DNA of 55,173 bases, taken from positions 1-55,173 of the IMG/VR virus record IMGVR_UViG_3300048837_000354; one strand, given 5' to 3'. The stretch comes from a virus. The translations under genes and the position numbers were made by a program. The notes below the pieces were generated by a model that searched no databases, was not told where the DNA came from, and saw only the letters and a list, made by a program, of their open reading frames with translations. Each line of letters begins with the position of its first letter. Within the stretch, counting starts at the first letter, position 1. This document shows positions 33,204-40,111 of the stretch, piece after piece.

Positions 33204-35762
33204 ATGTCGCAAGAAGATTTCACCCCACGGGCGCTTGCCCTCGTAGCCAACGGCTACCGCATCATTCCGCTCAACGGGAAAGTCCCCAACGCCGGCAAAG
33301 ACTGGCAAGACATCGTCGCTACTGACGCGACGGTGCATGCGTGGGGTCGCGCCATGCCGCACGCCAACATCGGCATCCTCACCGAACTCACGCCCGCCGT
33401 CGACATCGACATCTACGACGCCGCCGTAGCGGAGCGCATGGAGGCGTGGATCGTCGCCAACGTCGAAGGCGCGGCTCTCGCACCACGACGTGTCGGCCAA
33501 GCGCCCAAGCGCCTGCTGCTCTTCCGCGCAGACGAGAATTTCCGCAAGGTGGACGCAGGCGTGTTCGTCGACCCCCAGGGTGTGAAGCACAAGGTCGAAA
33601 TCCTGTCCAAGGGGCAGCAGTTCGCCGCGTTCGGCATCCACCCGGATACGAAGCAGCCGTTCCGCTGGACCTCGATGGAAGACCCGCTCGATCTCCCGTT
33701 CGACGAACTGCCGGTCCTGACCGTCGAAGACGCGCAGCGCATCGCCGAACAGTTCCGCGCGATCTGCGAAGAACTCGGATGGAAGCGCAAGGGCAAGTCG
33801 ACCAGTGTTGCGTTGTCGCGCCCCGCGCAAGGCGAGGTCAACGGTCTTGAAGGTCACAAGCGCAAGCTCAAGACCACGACCGAGGAAATCCGCGACGCGC
33901 TGAACGTGCTCGATCCCGACACCGGCTACGACTTCTGGCGCGAAGTCGGCATGGCGCTGCATCACCAGTTCGACGGCAGCGACGAGGGCCTTGAGTTGTG
34001 GGACGAGTGGAGCCAGTCGTCGATCAGCTACAGCAACGACGAGATCGTTGAGAAGTGGCCCTCGTTCTCGATCACGCCGGACGGCCGCGCGCCGGTCACG
34101 CTGGCGACGGTCTTCAAGTACGCCAACGACGCGAAGCACCAAGAAGCCGAGGAAGACTTCGAGCGTGTGCTCAATGTCGTGCGCACGTGTACGGACCAGA
34201 GCCAGTTGTTCAAGGACGTGGCGAAGCAGGTAGCCAAGGCGATCACGCAAGAATTCCAGTTCGACGTGGCTGCGAAGAAAATGCAGGACCGCGCGAAAGA
34301 ACTGACCGGCGTGTCGCCGCGCATCGACACCGTGCGCAAGGCCATCTTCAACTACCGCACGCGCGCCGAAGAGACTGGCAACCGCACCCCCGATTGGTGC
34401 GTGGACTGGGTCTACATCGAGAACGGCGACCGCTTTTTCAGCCTGGAGTCGAAGCAGGAACTCACTGAAAAGGGTTTCAACGCCAAGTTCGACCGCTTCG
34501 TGATCTCCGACGAAGACCGCGCCCTCGGCGTGGCATCGCCCGACGCGCACGCGGCGCAGAAGGCCCTCAACGTCTACACCATCCCCACCGTCTACTCGAC
34601 CGTCTACCTGCCGGGCCATCCGCGCATCGTGGAGGTTCTGGGCCGCACGCGGGCGAACACCTACGACGAGACCTCGATTCCCGAGAGCAAGCCCGTGGAG
34701 ACTGACGAAGAGCACGAGGCCGTCCGCCTGGTGCAGCAGCACTTCGAGATCACGTTCCCCGACAAGCGGGAGCGGACTATCGTGATGGACTACCTCGCCT
34801 ACAACATCCAGTTCCCCACCGAGAAGATCGCGTGGGCGCTGTTGATCCAGGGCGCGGAAGGCACCGGCAAGACGTGGATTCTCAAGTTCATGCAGATGAT
34901 GCTCGGCCCGCAGAACGTGTCGCCGCTGTCAGCCGCCGCGCTGCAGGAGCCCACCAACAACGCGTGGGCCGAAGGCGCGAAGATGCTCTTCATCGAGGAA
35001 ATCCGCCTGCACGGCTCGAATCGCTACGAAGTGCTCGACAAGCTCAAAGAGCCGGTGTCGAACGAAGACATCACCATCCGCCGCATGAACCGTGACCGCT
35101 ACACGATCCCCAACGTGACCAACTACGGCGCGTTCACGAACTACTGGGACGCACTGCCGGTCTCGAAGAACAACCGGCGCTACTTCGTCGTTGCAACCCA
35201 ACTGCAGAGCGAGGAAGACGTGATTGCGTTCAACGAACGCTACCCGGACTACTTCACCGACCTGTTCAACGCGATCTACGCACACCCGGCCGCGCTGCGT
35301 GGCTGGATGATGGCGCGCAAGCTGTCGCACTGGTTTGAGCCGAAGAAGCCGGCCCCGGACACCGTCGCCCGCGCGAAGATGGCCGACATGTCGGAAGTGT
35401 CCGAAGAGAACGACGTGCTCACGACGCTGTTGGAGGATTCCACGTCCCCCCTGGTGTGCGACCAGTTGCTCTCGCTCGACGCGCTGGAAGACGCGGCCAA
35501 CAGTGCCGGCGAGATGCTGCCGAAGGGACGCCCGCTGCTGGTGATGCTTGCCAAGGCCGGCTTCCACATGATCGGCCGGATGTCGCTGCAGGAAGGCGGA
35601 CGGAAGACGCGCGTGTTCACGCGCAAGCCCGGCCTATTCGACATGGGCGACACCGACAAGCGGGTTGTCCAGGTGCGACAACTGGTCGCCGGGCACGCGC
35701 TCACGAAGAAGCCGCTGCACCTGGGCTTCGACAAGATCGAGGATGAAGACGAATGGAACTGA
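33204..35762 (+). CDS. Bifunctional Prim-Pol / superfamily III helicase (DUF5906-like)
   Basis: 852 residues. N-terminal Prim-Pol domain (about 1-220): RALALVANGYRIIPLNGK, catalytic acidic triplet in AVDIDIYD (about 65-71), and a GIHPDTKQPFRW motif. A PriCT-2-like linker lies at 230-290 (DYDFWREVGMALHHQFDG region). The C-terminal helicase has Walker A GAEGTGKTW (about 550-558), Walker B MLFIEEI, sensor region ITIRRMNRDRYTIPN and arginine finger in VSKNNRRYFVV. It should prime and unwind at the origin and partner the family A polymerase. The stop overlaps the next gene. Confidence 0.93.
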   Translation: MSQEDFTPRALALVANGYRIIPLNGKVPNAGKDWQDIVATDATVHAWGRAMPHANIGILTELTPAVDIDIYDAAVAERMEAWIVANVEGAALAPRRVGQAPKRLLLFRADENFRKVDAGVFVDPQGVKHKVEILSKGQQFAAFGIHPDTKQPFRWTSMEDPLDLPFDELPVLTVEDAQRIAEQFRAICEELGWKRKGKSTSVALSRPAQGEVNGLEGHKRKLKTTTEEIRDALNVLDPDTGYDFWREVGMALHHQFDGSDEGLELWDEWSQSSISYSNDEIVEKWPSFSITPDGRAPVTLATVFKYANDAKHQEAEEDFERVLNVVRTCTDQSQLFKDVAKQVAKAITQEFQFDVAAKKMQDRAKELTGVSPRIDTVRKAIFNYRTRAEETGNRTPDWCVDWVYIENGDRFFSLESKQELTEKGFNAKFDRFVISDEDRALGVASPDAHAAQKALNVYTIPTVYSTVYLPGHPRIVEVLGRTRANTYDETSIPESKPVETDEEHEAVRLVQQHFEITFPDKRERTIVMDYLAYNIQFPTEKIAWALLIQGAEGTGKTWILKFMQMMLGPQNVSPLSAAALQEPTNNAWAEGAKMLFIEEIRLHGSNRYEVLDKLKEPVSNEDITIRRMNRDRYTIPNVTNYGAFTNYWDALPVSKNNRRYFVVATQLQSEEDVIAFNERYPDYFTDLFNAIYAHPAALRGWMMARKLSHWFEPKKPAPDTVARAKMADMSEVSEENDVLTTLLEDSTSPLVCDQLLSLDALEDAANSAGEMLPKGRPLLVMLAKAGFHMIGRMSLQEGGRKTRVFTRKPGLFDMGDTDKRVVQVRQLVAGHALTKKPLHLGFDKIEDEDEWN

Positions 35763-36301
35763 CCAAGGTAGGTCCCGGCCACTTCTACGCGGGTGTTGGT
35801 TCGCGCGAGACGCCGGAAGACGTGCGGCGGCTGATGACGAAGATCGCGCGCTCGCTGGCGGAAGCCGGATGGCTCCTGCGCTCCGGCGGTCAGCCGAAGG
35901 GTGCAGACTCCGCGTTCGAGGAAGGGGCTTACACGCTCAGCGGACCGTTCAAGCTCACTAGCACCACGAAAGAAATCTGGTTGCCGTGGCTGGGCGCTTT
36001 CGGTCACACGTCGCAACTGACGCCGACGAAAGAGCACTACGAAGCCGCAGCGCACTACCACCCGAACTGGAACGCGTGCGACAAGTACGCGCGTGATCTG
36101 CACGCCCGCAACGCGCCCGTCGTTCTCGGCGCTGATCTACGCACGCCGGTCAAGTTCGTCGTGTGCTGGACGAAGGACGGTCTAGGCGGTGGTGGCACCG
36201 GCCAGGCGATCCGCATCGCCCGCGCCAACAAGATTCCCGTCTACGATCTCGCGATCCCCGGCACCGGGAAGCTGCTCAAGGCTTTCGTGTCGTCGTCGTG
36301 A
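35753..36301 (+). CDS. SLOG/DprA-like Rossmann-fold protein
   Basis: 182 residues. The Rossmann pattern is clear: FYAGVGSRETPEDV, LLRSGGQPKGADSAFEEGA (the SGG..GAD nucleotide-binding loop of SLOG domains), KFVVCWTKDG, GGGTGQAIRIARANKIPVYD. SLOG domains bind nucleotide-derived ligands and include DprA and the sensor domains of several defence systems. In phages a single-domain version of this length is recurrent but uncharacterised. It starts 10 bases inside the primase gene, so is tightly coupled to replication. It could act as a recombination mediator or as a sponge for signalling nucleotides; both are inference. Confidence 0.8.
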   Translation: MELTKVGPGHFYAGVGSRETPEDVRRLMTKIARSLAEAGWLLRSGGQPKGADSAFEEGAYTLSGPFKLTSTTKEIWLPWLGAFGHTSQLTPTKEHYEAAAHYHPNWNACDKYARDLHARNAPVVLGADLRTPVKFVVCWTKDGLGGGGTGQAIRIARANKIPVYDLAIPGTGKLLKAFVSSS

Positions 36302-36612
36302 AACGGCGCAGGCGCATCGGAGAGGTCGTATGTCGGTGTGGGCGCTACAAGTTCCCACATCGCATGCTCGGAGGCGCGTGTAACGGTGGCGCGTTCGTCG
36401 ACGCCTACTTCGAGACCAACATCTACGGCGACTGCCGCGACTGTCCGCTGATCGAGACCGATGACGAGGGCGTCGTGCGCTGCCAGGTGTTGAACGGGCA
36501 AGAGCCCGCGCTGCAGTGCCCCGCGTTGATCGAGTACGTGCGCTTCGAGGGCATCAAGCTCTACGGCGAGAACAAACCGCCAGAGCGCGGACCGTTGCGG
36601 TTCCGCCGATAA
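36298..36612 (+). CDS. Cys-rich small protein, possible zinc binding
   Basis: 104 residues from a GTG that overlaps the previous stop (GTGA). Cysteine pairs VCRCGRYKFPH, GDCRDCPL, VRCQVL and LQCPALI suggest one or two zinc sites. The N-terminus (KRRRRIGE) and C-terminus (RGPLRFRR) are basic, consistent with nucleic-acid binding. It ends the rightward primase operon just before a GC-rich hairpin. Unknown function. Confidence 0.7.
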   Translation: MKRRRRIGEVVCRCGRYKFPHRMLGGACNGGAFVDAYFETNIYGDCRDCPLIETDDEGVVRCQVLNGQEPALQCPALIEYVRFEGIKLYGENKPPERGPLRFRR

Positions 36613-36649
36613 AAGAAGGGCCGCCGAGGATTGCCCTGGGCGGCCCTTC
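36609..36649 (-). terminator. Intrinsic terminator for the leftward tRNA transcript
   Basis: Perfect 11-bp stem GAAGGGCCGCC/GGCGGCCCTTC (36615-36625 with 36639-36649) followed on the minus strand by TTTTAT. On the plus strand no T tract follows, so it mainly ends leftward transcription. Confidence 0.8.
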
Positions 36650-36727
36650 AAGCTCCCTGACCGGAGTGTGCCCCGTGAAGGCCACGGTGCTATCTCACAT
36701 GCTTTCGCCGGAGATGTCAAACAGGCC

Positions 36728-36806
36728 GCAGCAACGCGCCTCTCCATGTCCGTCAGCCACGTAGGCCCCAGGCTTGGGGTAACGATCCCCGCTGACGCGT
36801 TGCTGC
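36728..36806 (-). ncRNA. 79-nt structured element downstream of the tRNAs
   Basis: Perfect 11-bp outer stem (GCAGCAACGCG at 36728-36738 with its complement at 36796-36806) and a second 7-bp stem CGTCAGC/GCTGACG (36751-36757 with 36791-36797), with inner G/C-rich hairpins (CCCC/GGGG). On the minus strand it follows the tRNA-like element by 8 bases and precedes a terminator, so it would be at the 3' end of the tRNA transcript. Not a recognisable RNA family. An antisense reading frame on the plus strand looks vaguely HTH-like but overlaps both tRNAs. Confidence 0.45.
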
Positions 36807-36814
36807 GATTTCGT

Positions 36815-36883
36815 GGGCGGCGGCGGGGTTTGAACCCGCATCTACGACTTTGGGTCGACGGCCTTAGCTTAGACGACACCACC
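36815..36883 (-). tRNA. Degenerate tRNA-like element
   Basis: A 7-bp acceptor stem (GGTGGTG with CGCCGCC, two G-U pairs) and a perfect T arm (GCGGG-TTCAAAC-CCCGC) are present, but the D loop is only 6 bases, the anticodon stem keeps 3 of 5 pairs, position 33 would be C rather than U, the variable loop is 3 bases and CCA is not encoded. The loop would read CAA (Leu). It may be a decaying tRNA or a tRNA mimic. A G at position -1 opposite C73 resembles tRNA-His, but the anticodon does not. Confidence 0.5.
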
Positions 36884-36889
36884 CGCATT

Positions 36890-36966
36890 TGGCGACCAGG
36901 GTAGGAGTTGAACCTACAACCGGCGGCTTTGGAGGCCGCTGCTCTGCCGGATTGAGCTACCTAGCC
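36890..36966 (-). tRNA. tRNA-Trp (anticodon CCA)
   Basis: 77 bases including an encoded CCA. Cloverleaf: acceptor GGCTAGG/CCTGGTC with two G-U pairs, D arm GCTC/GAGC, anticodon stem-loop with CTCCAAA (CCA at 34-36; pair 27-43 is a G-G mismatch), variable loop of 5, T arm GTAGG-TTCAACT-CCTAC. Carried on the minus strand downstream of the AT-hook gene. Confidence 0.92.
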
Positions 36967-37177
36967 GAATAAGTCGGAGCGGGTATCCTCCGCTCCTGCG
37001 CCCGCGCTTTTCACGAGGCTCTGGGTTGGTCTCTAAGGCGGCCTGCCAGCGCGCCCTTATCCGTCCCTGCGCTGCGCCGCGGCCTTGCCGTTCGCTTGCG
37101 CCCTTTCAGCACCTACCAAGGCGTACATCCCTGGGCCCGCCGTTCGAGTGCAGATTACGACGGCTCCGCAACCCGTG
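36967..37177. other. Short non-coding gap between tRNA-Trp and the AT-hook gene
   Basis: 211 bp. I see a 7-bp hairpin (GGAGCGG...CCGCTCC) near 36975-36995 that could mark tRNA processing, and no gene with a ribosome site. The plus-strand open frames here lack ribosome sites and antisense the tRNAs. Confidence 0.6.
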
Positions 37178-37801
37178 TCAACTCCACTCGCTTTCCGGGT
37201 CTACGGCCTTGTTCAACGCGTCGATCACCGCCTTCGGCCTGGTAGGCGAGAAGGAGAAGCCGTCGGGCATCGGCCATGCTTCGCTCTCAGGGCGCGGTGG
37301 TTCCTTCGGCTTGTTCTTGCTGCCAGCCGGGCGACCGGGGCCACGCTTCACGCCTGCCTCGAAAGCCGCACGCTTGCGATCCGGAGAGCGGTGCGAACAG
37401 TAAACCGCTTCGGGTTCATCGTTGAACATCTGGCGGATCAACGCCTCGACGCGTTTGTCGTTGAGGTCCCGCACGAGTTCGGCCTCGACCTGGTCGATGA
37501 CCGCGCCGTACTTGGCGAAGTTCTCGCGGATGATCTGGACCGGGAGTAGCGCAGCGTCGAGCGCGTATTCCGCGTAGAGGTCCTGCACCTTCTGAGATCG
37601 CTGGTAGACCATGCCCCGCGCGCGATTGGAAAGGCCGTAGACCGCTGACCCCGCCCGGCCCCACTTGAAGGCGAGGAACGACGTGCGGACGCCGTTGAGG
37701 ACTTGCTTGAGCGTCAGCAAGCCCAGGAGCCGGTCGGCGGCCTGCTGTTGGCGCTGCGTGCCTAGAAGCTGGTTTGCGTAGTACAGACGGGGCTTGGTCA
37801 C
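37178..37801 (-). CDS. AT-hook protein next to the AT-rich island
   Basis: 207 residues from a GTG at 37799-37801 with GGAGG 8 bases upstream. The body is helical (QQQAADRLLGLLTLKQVLNG, YAEYALDAALLPVQIIRENF). Near the C-terminus VKRGPGRPAGSKNKPKE is a textbook AT-hook (GRP core flanked by basic residues), which binds the minor groove of AT-rich DNA. The gene is the nearest to the AT-rich, iteron-flanked island at 37.93-38.19 kb and its promoter lies inside the first repeat array, suggesting it binds and regulates that region. Function otherwise unknown. Confidence 0.78.
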   Translation of the reverse strand: MTKPRLYYANQLLGTQRQQQAADRLLGLLTLKQVLNGVRTSFLAFKWGRAGSAVYGLSNRARGMVYQRSQKVQDLYAEYALDAALLPVQIIRENFAKYGAVIDQVEAELVRDLNDKRVEALIRQMFNDEPEAVYCSHRSPDRKRAAFEAGVKRGPGRPAGSKNKPKEPPRPESEAWPMPDGFSFSPTRPKAVIDALNKAVDPESEWS

Positions 37802-37852
37802 GGGGTGTTCCTCCAAAAAGTCGTCAGCGAGAAAAGCGCTCGGCGGAGCCAG

Positions 37853-37880
37853 AATATAGGGGGTCGAGGCAAATTGTCAA
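37853..37880 (-). promoter_or_regulatory. Strong leftward promoter embedded in the iteron array
   Basis: On the minus strand: TTGACA (37875-37880), 16-base spacer, TATATT (37853-37858). One AGGCAA/TTGCCT repeat lies in the spacer and the next just upstream of the -35, so a repeat-binding protein would block or modulate it. It serves the AT-hook gene and the tRNAs. Confidence 0.8.
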
Positions 37881-37927
37881 ATCTAGTTTGCCTCGATGTT
37901 GCCTAAGCCTTGCCTTGACTGTTGCCT
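37864..37927. repeat. Left TTGCCT iteron array
   Basis: One AGGCAA (37867) then TTGCCT at 37888, 37899, 37910 and 37922, spaced 11, 11 and 12 bp, i.e. on one face of the helix. The first two form a perfect 10-bp inverted repeat TCGAGGCAAA-N13-TTTGCCTCGA (37864-37896). Extended unit TTGCCT(C/T)GACTC. Confidence 0.88.
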
Positions 37928-38193
37928 TGACTCTCTAAGTGTTTGATTTATATGTGTAAATTATAACTAATATATCTAGAACAACGAAACATTACTTGAT
38001 ACGCACATACGGGAGGAAGGTATATAACCTATCTGCATGACTTTATGTATATGTATTCACTTTCGGAACATAAGATCGCACGGGCATATTCTTCCAGAGC
38101 CGCCGCCAGGATATTGCCATTTGCTTTGACTGAATTATTATTTTGAAAATTCTTCAACCCGCTCAGTGGGTTGGCGACTCAATGCAAGAGTCG
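37928..38193. other. AT-rich island, candidate replication origin or partition region
   Basis: About 265 bp of clearly AT-rich DNA in a GC-rich genome, with stretches such as TATATGTGTAAATTATAACT and ATTATTATTTTGAAAATT. No gene with a ribosome site. It is flanked on both sides by TTGCCT arrays in mirror orientation, as in iteron origins with a DNA-unwinding element. Confidence 0.65.
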
Positions 38194-38242
38194 AGGCAAT
38201 GCTTAGGCAATAGTGAGGCAACAATATTTTTCAAACTTGCCT
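38194..38242. repeat. Right (mirror-image) TTGCCT iteron array
   Basis: AGGCAA at 38194, 38205 and 38216 (11-bp spacing) then TTGCCT at 38237. The order and orientation mirror the left array across the AT-rich island, and a roughly 33-bp block is an imperfect inverted copy of the left array. Confidence 0.88.
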
Positions 38243-38820
38243 TGAGTCGGTATTTCTGCCCCCCGCTGCAGGAGGGCCCGTCGACCTCGCGCGGCCGGAG
38301 AGCCTTTGCCGGCGCGGCTCTGAGCCTAGGTCGGATTATCCGGGGATCGGGGTGGGTCAGGTGTAGATACGCGGGCATACGAGCTAGGGGCGGCCCAGAA
38401 GCCAGGAAAATTGCGGGAAACCGGGCTCAGCGCCACCCCCGGACACCACCCCCCAGGCCAGAGGGACCCATTCTCACTCACGCATGACACAAAGACAGGC
38501 ACCCCGCGCACCCCTTCCCCGCTCACCAGGTGACCGCATGACATAGGCACAGGCACACGCATGCACGCCCATGCACGCCCACGCATAGGGGCAGGCAAGG
38601 CACACGGGCACACGCTAGGGCAGGCACACAGGCACACGCAGCCAACCCGCCATACAGGCAGGAAGGGGCGCGGGCTGGGGTAGGGGAGGCTTACGGATTC
38701 AAGGCCAATGCGCGCACGCAATGCGCACGCGTAACGCGCCCGCGCGTATCACAGGACGTTGCCCCCATTCAAGGGCCTAGGCATAGCCACTAGGCGGCCC
38801 ACGTAGGGCAGGGGAGCGGA
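38243..38820. other. Gene-free GC-rich region with short repeats
   Basis: No supported gene. It contains many GGCACAC/GCACACG words and a tandem ATGCACGCCC pair (38561-38580), plus alternating purine-pyrimidine stretches near 38705-38745. The open frames across it on both strands are low-complexity Pro/Arg/Cys-rich readings without ribosome sites. It may be part of a replication or packaging region. Confidence 0.55.
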
Positions 38821-38825
38821 CAAAC

Positions 38826-38849
38826 AAAAACCCCGCCACGTGGGCGGGG
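38826..38849 (-). terminator. Intrinsic terminator of the leftward small-gene operon
   Basis: CCCCGCC-ACGTG-GGCGGGG stem (38831-38849) followed on the minus strand by TTTTTGTTTG. It ends the 43566-38899 operon before the repeat region. Confidence 0.9.
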
Positions 38850-38898
38850 TTGAAGGGTAGCGCATGGCCTAGGCGTCTAGGCGGGCTCGATCCACGGG

Positions 38899-39060
38899 CT
38901 AGGCCGTCTCGCTTGAGCCTGCCGCCACGATCACCACAAGTAGGAAGATCACCAGCAAGGCCGCGCCCGGCATGTCCCCCTTGGACAAGGTCACCACGAT
39001 AGGCGGGCCTAGCAGGATCACGGCAGACACACGGAACAGGAAGACCATAAAGGCGTTCAT
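38899..39060 (-). CDS. Small membrane protein
   Basis: 53 residues. Two hydrophobic segments: FMVFLFRVSAVILLGPPIVV and ALLVIFLLVVIVAAG. The ATG (39058-39060) overlaps the upstream stop (ATGA). A longer open frame exists but lacks a ribosome site. Last gene of the operon. Function unknown; such small phage membrane proteins are often superinfection or host-takeover factors (inference). Confidence 0.65.
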   Translation of the reverse strand: MNAFMVFLFRVSAVILLGPPIVVTLSKGDMPGAALLVIFLLVVIVAAGSSETA

Positions 39061-39275
39061 CGCTTGGCCTCCAAGCGGCTCAGTATCCAATTCTTCATCG
39101 CGCGTTGTGTGTTGAAGTCGCCCCCATCCACGAGGCCAGACCACTGCATGCGTTGGATGTAGTTATTGAACGCCTTGATCCCGATAGGGCCAACGCCTTC
39201 AACGTCAAAGGTGCCGTTAAGCCATGTGCCGCGCGATTGCTTGACTACGTGGGTAGCGAATTCGTCGGGAGTCAT
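39057..39275 (-). CDS. Small unknown protein
   Basis: 72 residues from the ATG at 39273-39275, with GGGGG 6 bases upstream and a one-base overlap with the preceding stop. Helical: DEFATHVVKQSRGTWLNG, then GIKAFNNYIQRMQWSGLVDG and NTQRAMKNWILSRLEAKR. The pattern of two helices and a basic C-terminal helix could fit a small DNA-binding fold. Not recognised. Confidence 0.65.
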   Translation of the reverse strand: MTPDEFATHVVKQSRGTWLNGTFDVEGVGPIGIKAFNNYIQRMQWSGLVDGGDFNTQRAMKNWILSRLEAKR

Positions 39276-39499
39276 CACTTACCCCCGACCAGGGCCGCGC
39301 GCACACCGTTGACCACGTTTTGCGCGGCCCTGAACTTGTCAAAGGTCAGGTCTGACAGCGGCCAATAATCGGCAAGGGCCGCGCACGGCAGAAAAACGAT
39401 TCGGTAATTCTGCCCCATGACGCCGCGATTGCAGGCGACATAGACAACGCGCGCGGCTTCGCGCTTGCCGATTTTCTTAGGTGTCTTCTTAGTGGCCAT
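39275..39499 (-). CDS. Small basic unknown protein
   Basis: 74 residues from the ATG at 39497-39499, with GGAGG 8 bases upstream. The N-terminus is Lys-rich (TKKTPKKIGKREAARV), followed by VVYVACNRGVMGQNYRIVF and DLTFDKFRAAQNVVNGV. Coupled to both neighbours. Unknown. Confidence 0.65.
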   Translation of the reverse strand: MATKKTPKKIGKREAARVVYVACNRGVMGQNYRIVFLPCAALADYWPLSDLTFDKFRAAQNVVNGVRAALVGGK

Positions 39500-39501
39500 G
39501 T

Positions 39502-39711
39502 TCACTTGCCTCCGGTCAGGGGGATAGTCGTGATAGGGACGTTCGATTGCGCGAACTTCTCACGCTCGATTGAACGCGCGCCTGCATGCAGTGCGCGTGC
39601 CAGGCTGCGCGCTTCCTTGGCGGTCAGGTATTGCGTATCACCATCGCAGCCAAGGAAAGCAACGGCCACTGAGTCACAGAAACGGTAGGTGTAAACGCTT
39701 GTGGCTTTCAT
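39502..39711 (-). CDS. Small unknown protein
   Basis: 69 residues. SVAVAFLGCDGDTQYLTAKE then ARSLARALHAGARSIEREKF. The beta-strand plus C-terminal helix with DTQYLT...EARSLARAL recurs in small phage proteins of unknown role (from memory). The start overlaps the upstream stop by 4 bases (ATGA). Confidence 0.65.
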   Translation of the reverse strand: MKATSVYTYRFCDSVAVAFLGCDGDTQYLTAKEARSLARALHAGARSIEREKFAQSNVPITTIPLTGGK

Positions 39712-40097
39712 GCTTCATTCTCCAGGTTAACGAACATCACCACGCAATCACCACGCGGCCGGAATTCCAACGCGTCCCCGAAGTCATCCGAGCGACCCTT
39801 GACTCCGGTATAGCCTGCCAACGCTTTCGCGCGGCGCATGATTTCCCGATCACTGGCCTTCTTAGGCGCGCGGAACGCGTAACGCCTCACCCACGCGTAG
39901 TTAGCCTCCCCGCCGTAGGTGTCGGTAACTTCAACCCGCCAGAGGAAAGAATCCTCCAGGGCGCGTTGCATGCGTGCGGCCATCCGCTGCGCGTTGGTAC
40001 GCGTGGAACAGGTCGCGACACGCTCCTTTATGTCTCCCGTGTGAATCGAGCGAGTGACAACGTCGGGACCAAAAGCGGAATAACGATAATCAGCCAT
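39708..40097 (-). CDS. Unknown protein
   Basis: 129 residues from the ATG at 40095-40097, with AGGA upstream; the longer frame has no ribosome site. It contains ATCSTRTNAQRMAARMQRAL, YAWVRRYAFRAPKKASDREI and a C-terminus EFRPRGDCVVMFVNLENEA. Basic middle and acidic end. No family recognised. Confidence 0.65.
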   Translation of the reverse strand: MADYRYSAFGPDVVTRSIHTGDIKERVATCSTRTNAQRMAARMQRALEDSFLWRVEVTDTYGGEANYAWVRRYAFRAPKKASDREIMRRAKALAGYTGVKGRSDDFGDALEFRPRGDCVVMFVNLENEA

Positions 40098-40111
40098 TGC
40101 TTGATCCTCGA

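Noticed and set aside
33177-34742. 521-residue minus-strand frame
   Set aside because: Antisense of the primase-helicase gene, whose motifs are unambiguous.
36668-36904. Plus-strand frame with HTH-like AAATRLSMSVSHVGPRLGV
   Set aside because: Overlaps the tRNA-Trp and tRNA-like genes on the other strand and has its ribosome site one base from the start; kept only as a remark.
38143-38721. ORFs of 114 (+) and 131 (-) residues in the gap after the AT island
   Set aside because: Low-complexity, no ribosome sites, and cover the repeat array or GC-rich repeats.
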